Below, piece after piece: positions 60,501 to 64,000 of a DNA stretch of 64,000 nucleotides. Under the pieces are notes generated by a model, which was not told the DNA's origin, searched no databases, and saw only the letters and a list, made by a program, of their open reading frames with translations. The stretch is taken from assembly GCA_946406115.1 (NCBI GenBank), contig OX291544.1, positions 22,895,521 to 22,959,520 on the forward strand, given 5' to 3'. This DNA is from Apoda limacodes. Taxonomy: Eukaryota > Arthropoda > Insecta > Lepidoptera > Limacodidae. Each line of letters starts with the position of its first letter. Positions within the stretch are counted from its first letter, which is position 1. The translations under genes were made by a program, and so were the position numbers.

Positions 60501-63500
60501 AAGACGGCAAAATCCTAAGGTTGATGAAATTTATTTATATTCCTACTTTTAACCCGCCCTTAACTATGTATTTCTTAAAACTTAAAATGTCAATATGTCA
60601 TATTTTTCTAGCAGGTATAATAAACTAATAGTACTTAGGTACTTCAAATCCTTTAACCAATTTAATTATCAAATCTGGATGTAGAATACTGAACTTCAGA
60701 CCATTTTCCTAAATTATAAAACATTTATATTTTAATTTATCGTATGTTTTCCTCAAAAGCGATGCTGAAAGTTTAGTTGTACAGCTATAGCAGATTTTAA
60801 ACATTGATGTGATAAACATATGTGTTTGCCTTAAACATTGAGTCTGGGTATTTTTTGTGTATGTAGTCTGGGTATTTTTTGTGTATGTAGTCTGGGTATT
60901 TTTTGTTCAAAATTAGTACCACATGACATCCAACTGACCCACCAATTCATCAACATTGAGTCAAAGGGTGCTGAAGCTAATTATTTTGATTTTAGAAAAA
61001 ATCTTTGCCTTTGGGATAAAATAAGGATTGCTCTTTATTTATTTTTTTGTTAAAATCATTAAATTAAATATTATTATATACATTTAATCATTTGTAAAGA
61101 TAATTATTCGGAAAGCCACAAACCGCTTAGCACTTAGCAGGTTCGTTACTTATAAGATGGGACATAAAATAATTGCTATGCTATATGACTAACTGACTTC
61201 ACAAGCGAAACAGCGTCATTTAAGTATTTTACTACAACAATAACGTTTCCTTATGCAAGATACTGTAAGGCGATTTAAGTTTCACACAGAAAAATGCAGA
61301 ACTTAAATTAGTAACTGACGAGCAAAATAGAATCACCTTTAGTAGAATATCTAATACAAAAGCGCGTGTATCGACCCATTGCACACACGTTATTTAAACG
61401 CGCTGACGACGCGCGTTAGATGCGATTAGGACGCTCAGCGAACATTACGGAAGTTGGTAAGATATGAATGACCTTTGCATACGGTCCTCGCGCTTATATG
61501 ACGCGTGCATCAAAAACGCGCGTCGCCAGCGCGTTAAAAAAAAACGTCGTGTGCAAAGGTTCTAAGTAAGCGGTAACTGATAAATTTGTACCCCGCTAAT
61601 AAGACCCGTTGCTACTTTTATTAGAAATTGCGTTGAGCATTGAACCTACACCCACATACTTACTTATGTCACAAATGACAAACATAATAAATACAGTAAC
61701 TGCGCCGCTTTAGGCTATCTGCTTATGTAAATAGCATTTTTTTGCATAAAGAGGGCAAACGCCATTTGACTTGTGATAATCTCTGCCGAATACAAAACAA
61801 TATGTTAAGGCACTTCCGTTATATTATTAACAATAAAATTATGCAGGATGTAGATAATAAGCAACAAATCAAAACGTCATAATATGACCCTATAGGGTAC
61901 CTATTGATTTTTTGGCTTTTTTTTTTAAACTTTTAATTATTTATCGGTCAGAACTTTTCATAGAACTTACCGTAACACACAATTTTATAAAGAAAAAAAA
62001 ATAAAAAGAATGATCTGCTGTGCGAAGTTAGCAGCCCACCTCTAGCCTAAAGTTTCATTTTTCGGTGGCAAAAGTGACAAAATATCGTAAACAAACGCCT
62101 GATATCTTGTTAAAGATGCTACAGAAATTTTGGTAAATAAACACAATATTGGTTGACAGAAGACAAAGAAAACGAGAATAATTCTTTGTCCCAAATCGAA
62201 GACACCCGAAGTGTAGGTATTTATTTGCGGTAGTTTATACACACGGCACGAACTTTAGTCAACCGGGCCAGTAGTAGTCTACAGTATACTAATGTAACAT
62301 TTTCTGCTTGCGATATCGGCTAATCGATTCAGAAAAACATTTTTAAGCAAATTACTTTTGGGTTATGGATTGCCAATATTTTTTGGTAGTGTAGATTTTC
62401 ATGATAGGCGTGGCAACATCTTTACAACATAAATAGGTTAGATTTTTAATATCTCAAAAACTAACTTTAAGTTTCCCATCACCCAAACTATCTAACTGTA
62501 ACGAATACATTGATGAAAAAGGTGTAGCTTTCCTTATATCTAAAATATATCTGAAGCCACAATAGTTAGTATTATAGAAAAATTCATGGTAAGTATTTGG
62601 TAGCTTAAAGCAAGCTGCAGTATTAACTTCTGTATTGACCGCTTTTAGATTCTTGTAGATCACGATACTAGACCAATATAGAATTATTACGAGGCAACTG
62701 ATATCATTTTGCATGATTACATAAACGTGCGTTCTCATTTTTTGCAAAAATCCTAGTTTATCAGTATTATATAATCTTTCGGTGACTGAGTAAATAGAGA
62801 TCGAGTAAATCAACTGACAACACAATTGTCGGATTATTTCTGTATCCGTTACCTTGTGCTTTTTTAGTTTTGGATAGCAAAAACCTATGATGTTACAAGA
62901 GTCTAAAAGCCATAGCAACTGCTCAACATCAGGAGGGCCCTTGCTTGTTTGGTCATCTTAGAAAAAACAAAACAAAATTTACTCTAGTCTAACACTGTCC
63001 TAGAATATATAAAATAGGGACAATATACAAAAAGACTAAGAGGAAAAAAATATCAGCCCACAGCCCAAATCGCCCTCGCCTGGTAAGATAACCCGTAACT
63101 GTCGGGGCAGATATTCTAGAGCGGGGATAACGAATTCGGAAACGCAGTGTAGAAAGTATCCTTGATAGATGGACCAAGACCTGCCAAAGAGAGAGGAAAA
63201 CAAACATGGATGAGGAAATGGAAGACCGGGTGTGGTAAAGAGTTGTGAAAGATTATATCCAACAGCTGACAATGACGGGTAGATGATAACTGATAATATA
63301 GATAGTAAGTAGGTTCCGGTAGGTACGTTTCCACTGTCTCAACTACGGGTAACTTGCCAAAGGTAACGTTTTCCGGTCATCTGGATAGAAAGTAAAGAAC
63401 AGGGGAGTGTGGTGAAGAGTTAGATATAGGCCATCCAACAGCTGACAATGACGGGTTGATGATGAGTATAGCAAGTTTTTACTGACTCACCTGTAGGTTG

Positions 63501-63636
63501 AAGTTGAGGATAACCGCGCTTAGTTGTTGTCCCTGCGGTACGGTTACGAAACGCGACACAGGAAAATATCCAGGATGGCTGGCAGTCACCTCGTAGTGCC
63601 CTGGGGTTAACATTCTGTAGTAGTCACCAAATTCAC
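54410..63636 (-). CDS. Metallocarboxypeptidase (CPE/N/M/D type), C-terminal part
   Basis: Two minus-strand exons (63636-63491 and 54538-54410) join in phase 0. The first encodes EFGDYYRMLTPGHYEVTA, then HPGYFPVSRFVTVPQG and LNFNLQ, which is the second half of the transthyretin-like beta domain that follows the catalytic M14 domain in carboxypeptidases E, N, M and D. The second adds a 42-residue tail ending in a helix-prone YEEIAKTLMERK. Such enzymes remove C-terminal Lys/Arg from peptides in the secretory pathway or outside the cell. The zinc-binding and catalytic exons are not in the window and must lie to the right of 64000. Whether 54410 is the true stop is uncertain, because a GTAAG donor overlaps it. 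Which paralogue it is cannot be decided. Confidence 0.5.
54640..54712 (+). repeat. Retroelement 3' tail
   Basis: AAGGTAGGCCGTGCCCTAAC followed by AGTGGGAACGTATCAAGG resembles the 19.0-kb tail. Confidence 0.5.
54912..55066 (+). mobile_element. LINE 3' part, left piece (split by insertion)
   Basis: GCGGTTTCAAAG, CCTCCTGCGAACGCTTAG, AGGTTTTCTCTGAGG and GAAAGAAGTTATTTAATTAT match the LINE C-terminus at 34.25-34.37 kb. It stops at 55066, where a DNA element begins; it resumes at 56133. Confidence 0.5.
55067..56132. mobile_element. Non-autonomous DNA transposon nested in the LINE
   Basis: Ends GGAGCCAATTCTCAC and GTGAGAATTAGGTCC form 15-bp imperfect terminal inverted repeats. CAG occurs on both sides (55064-55066 and 56133-56135) as a likely 3-bp target duplication. 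TTCGA/TCGAA motifs cluster near both ends (about 55090-55260 and 55975-56060). No transposase frame is seen in its 1066 bp. Confidence 0.5.
56133..56225 (+). mobile_element. LINE 3' tail, right piece
   Basis: CAGGTGTTGCAAGCTTCCAC, GGTGACCGCTTACTTTCAGG and TGTTTGCCACCTTAGTGG then poly-A: the direct continuation of the LINE broken at 55066. Confidence 0.5.
56226..59059. other. Carboxypeptidase intron: nothing recognised
   Basis: AT-rich, short frames only. Two ATATATATAC runs near 57450-57480 are a small duplication. No exon with matching phase is seen. Confidence 0.5.
59060..59290. repeat. Large palindrome
   Basis: Perfect 24-bp inner arms (59124-59147 and 59160-59183; TCTGAATTACAGTTTGAAGT...) around a 12-bp spacer. 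Outer arms AAGATGCACTAAAAAGG (59078) and CCTTTTTAGTGCATCTT (59236) also pair. It looks like two inverted copies of the repeat at 53.9 kb. Confidence 0.5.
59581..59775 (+). repeat. GC-rich dispersed repeat, copy 3
   Basis: CTGACTGTACAGTTGGCTGA, CGGGCTTTTGGGGCGAGACT, GCGCCCAACGCTCAATGCCT and ACCTCGGCTTGGGTTGCCGC. It matches the 5' part of 1081-1310 and the middle of the reverse copy at 43.3 kb. Confidence 0.5.
59776..61378. other. Carboxypeptidase intron: AT-rich
   Basis: Poly-A stretches at 59930-59960 and 60095-60115, and the 24-bp repeat at 60.84 kb. No coding exon supported. Confidence 0.5.
60838..60908 (+). repeat. 24-bp tandem repeat, three units
   Basis: AGTCTGGGTATTTTTTGTGT plus ATGT, three times, the third shortened. 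The repeat makes an open frame reading SLGIFCVC three times, which I take as chance. Confidence 0.5.
61379..61556. mobile_element. 178-bp MITE with CGCG-rich terminal inverted repeats
   Basis: Begins TTGCACAC and ends GTGTGCAA (perfect 8 bp), then AACGCGCTGACGACGCGCGTT on the left pairs with AACGCGCGTCGCCAGCGCGTT on the right. The centre has no ORF. It lies in the carboxypeptidase intron. Confidence 0.5.
62454..62956 (-). CDS. Unidentified open frame with a 3' splice-site-like start
   Basis: The longest open frame in the window: 166 codons plus TGA if read from just after a TTTTGTTTTTTCTAAG acceptor-like run (intron side). It begins DQTSKGPPDVEQLLWLLDSC and continues Cys-, Tyr- and Ile-rich, with a hydrophobic stretch around LVIILYWSSIVIY. 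I do not recognise a domain. It lies on the same strand as, and inside the long intron of, the carboxypeptidase gene. It could be an exon of a nested gene, a relic of a mobile element or chance; AT-rich DNA makes long frames with this composition somewhat likely. Confidence 0.5.
63010..63475 (+). mobile_element. Degenerate LINE tail with a local duplication
   Basis: GGATAACGAATTCGG to AGACCTGCCAAAGAGAG followed by TGGATGAGGAAATGGAAGAC resemble the C-terminal and 3' region of lepidopteran LINEs. CCAACAGCTGACAATGACGG occurs twice (63259 and 63430) about 170 bp apart, so a segment is duplicated. It sits just outside the carboxypeptidase exon. Confidence 0.5.
63491..63636 (-). CDS. Carboxypeptidase exon: transthyretin-like domain
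   Basis: Minus-strand acceptor TTTGTCCAG, donor CTACAG|GTGAGT. The exon has 146 nt: two bases of a split Gly codon, then 48 codons. GDYYRMLTPGHYEVTASHPG matches the recurrent GDYxRLLxPGxYxVTAxxxGY pattern of regulatory carboxypeptidases. It ends in phase 0 with LNFNLQ, the last strand of the domain. Confidence 0.5.
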
Positions 63637-63743
63637 CTGGACAAATTAAACAAATAACTTATTATTTAGAAGATGATAACTAAAAAGTAGATTTTAAGCG
63701 ATAAGATAAGATAAGTCAAAATATTCTTTAGTCTTATAATTAA

Positions 63744-64000
63744 ACTAGCTGACCCGGCGAACGTTGTTTCCTTTTTTTTAAAACAATGCCGCACTAACCT
63801 ATTGTAAAGGGTTGAACTAATTCGGAACCCTCTCAGGCATGTGCATAAAAACTTACCAAATTTTTATAACAATCGGTTTCCCCTAATTGCGCGAGTCCGA
63901 TTTGCACTTGACCCTTTCGGAAAATCCTTTCTCATCGGATACCTATGTCATACAAAGAACACACACTCCAAGTTTCAGGTCTGTTCGAACAGCGGTTTAG
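63744..64000 (+). repeat. Family S-type repeat, runs off the window
   Basis: CTAGCTGACCCGGCGAACGT at the head and CCAAGTTTCAGGTCTGTTCG near the edge are the typical order of this lepidopteran element; CGCGAGTCCGATTTGCACTT in between is family P-like, so a composite is possible. Confidence 0.5.

Noticed and set aside
60838..61053. Frame with SLGIFCVC repeats as a repeat protein
   Set aside because: Arises from a three-unit 24-bp microsatellite; the rest of the frame shows no protein features.
1..64000. CRISPR array, operon or bacterial mobile element
   Set aside because: No regularly spaced direct repeats, no prokaryotic gene density; all real coding sequence is spliced.

Overview
The window is AT-rich, intron-rich and repeat-rich animal DNA that reads as a lepidopteran (moth or butterfly) nuclear genome. 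Grounds: very frequent TAGGTACCTA-type strings; tRNA-derived SINEs; Jockey/CR1-like LINE 3' ends that recur with the same tail; short repeats common in Lepidoptera (a GTCAAGTGCGA head with a GGGTTCCGTA tail, and an AGCTTTTGCCCGCGG-type element); and spliced genes with small exons in multi-kilobase introns. No prokaryotic operons, CRISPR array or functional RNA genes were seen.

Layout. 1-26.6 kb: no coding exon could be supported. It holds LINE tails, a decayed pogo-like DNA transposon (about 2.0-2.9 kb), SINEs and many dispersed repeats, plus a few CpG-rich islets that might be first exons or promoters. 26.66-41.33 kb, plus strand: ten exons, all with matching splice phases, encode the C-terminal 373 residues of a zona pellucida (ZP) domain membrane protein: full ZP module, short Ser/Thr-rich stalk, one transmembrane helix and a cytoplasmic tail. 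Its 5' exon or exons (signal peptide) were not found. Its introns carry MITEs, a long inverted-repeat element, a LINE fragment with an RT motif and a 5S-rRNA-like SINE. 41.33-42.3 kb: probable 3' UTR, containing a tRNA-derived SINE. 42.3-54.4 kb: no gene; repeats and a degenerate LINE polymerase (49.4-51.1 kb). 54.41-63.64 kb, minus strand: two exons with matching phase encode the C-terminal end of a metallocarboxypeptidase of the CPE/CPN/CPM/CPD type (end of the transthyretin-like domain plus a 42-residue tail). The catalytic exons lie beyond the right edge. Its 9-kb intron holds LINE pieces, a nested DNA transposon, a large palindrome, a CGCG-rich MITE and an unidentified minus-strand ORF with a good 3' splice site (62.45-62.96 kb).

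The two genes are convergent and about 13 kb apart. ZP proteins of insects shape apical extracellular matrix and cuticle; CPE/CPD-type enzymes trim basic C-terminal residues in the secretory pathway. I see no evidence that the genes act together. I found nothing that I can defend as a new biological system; the most notable items are nested and palindromic mobile elements, a 5S-derived SINE, a ZP protein without an obvious furin site, and the unidentified ORF.
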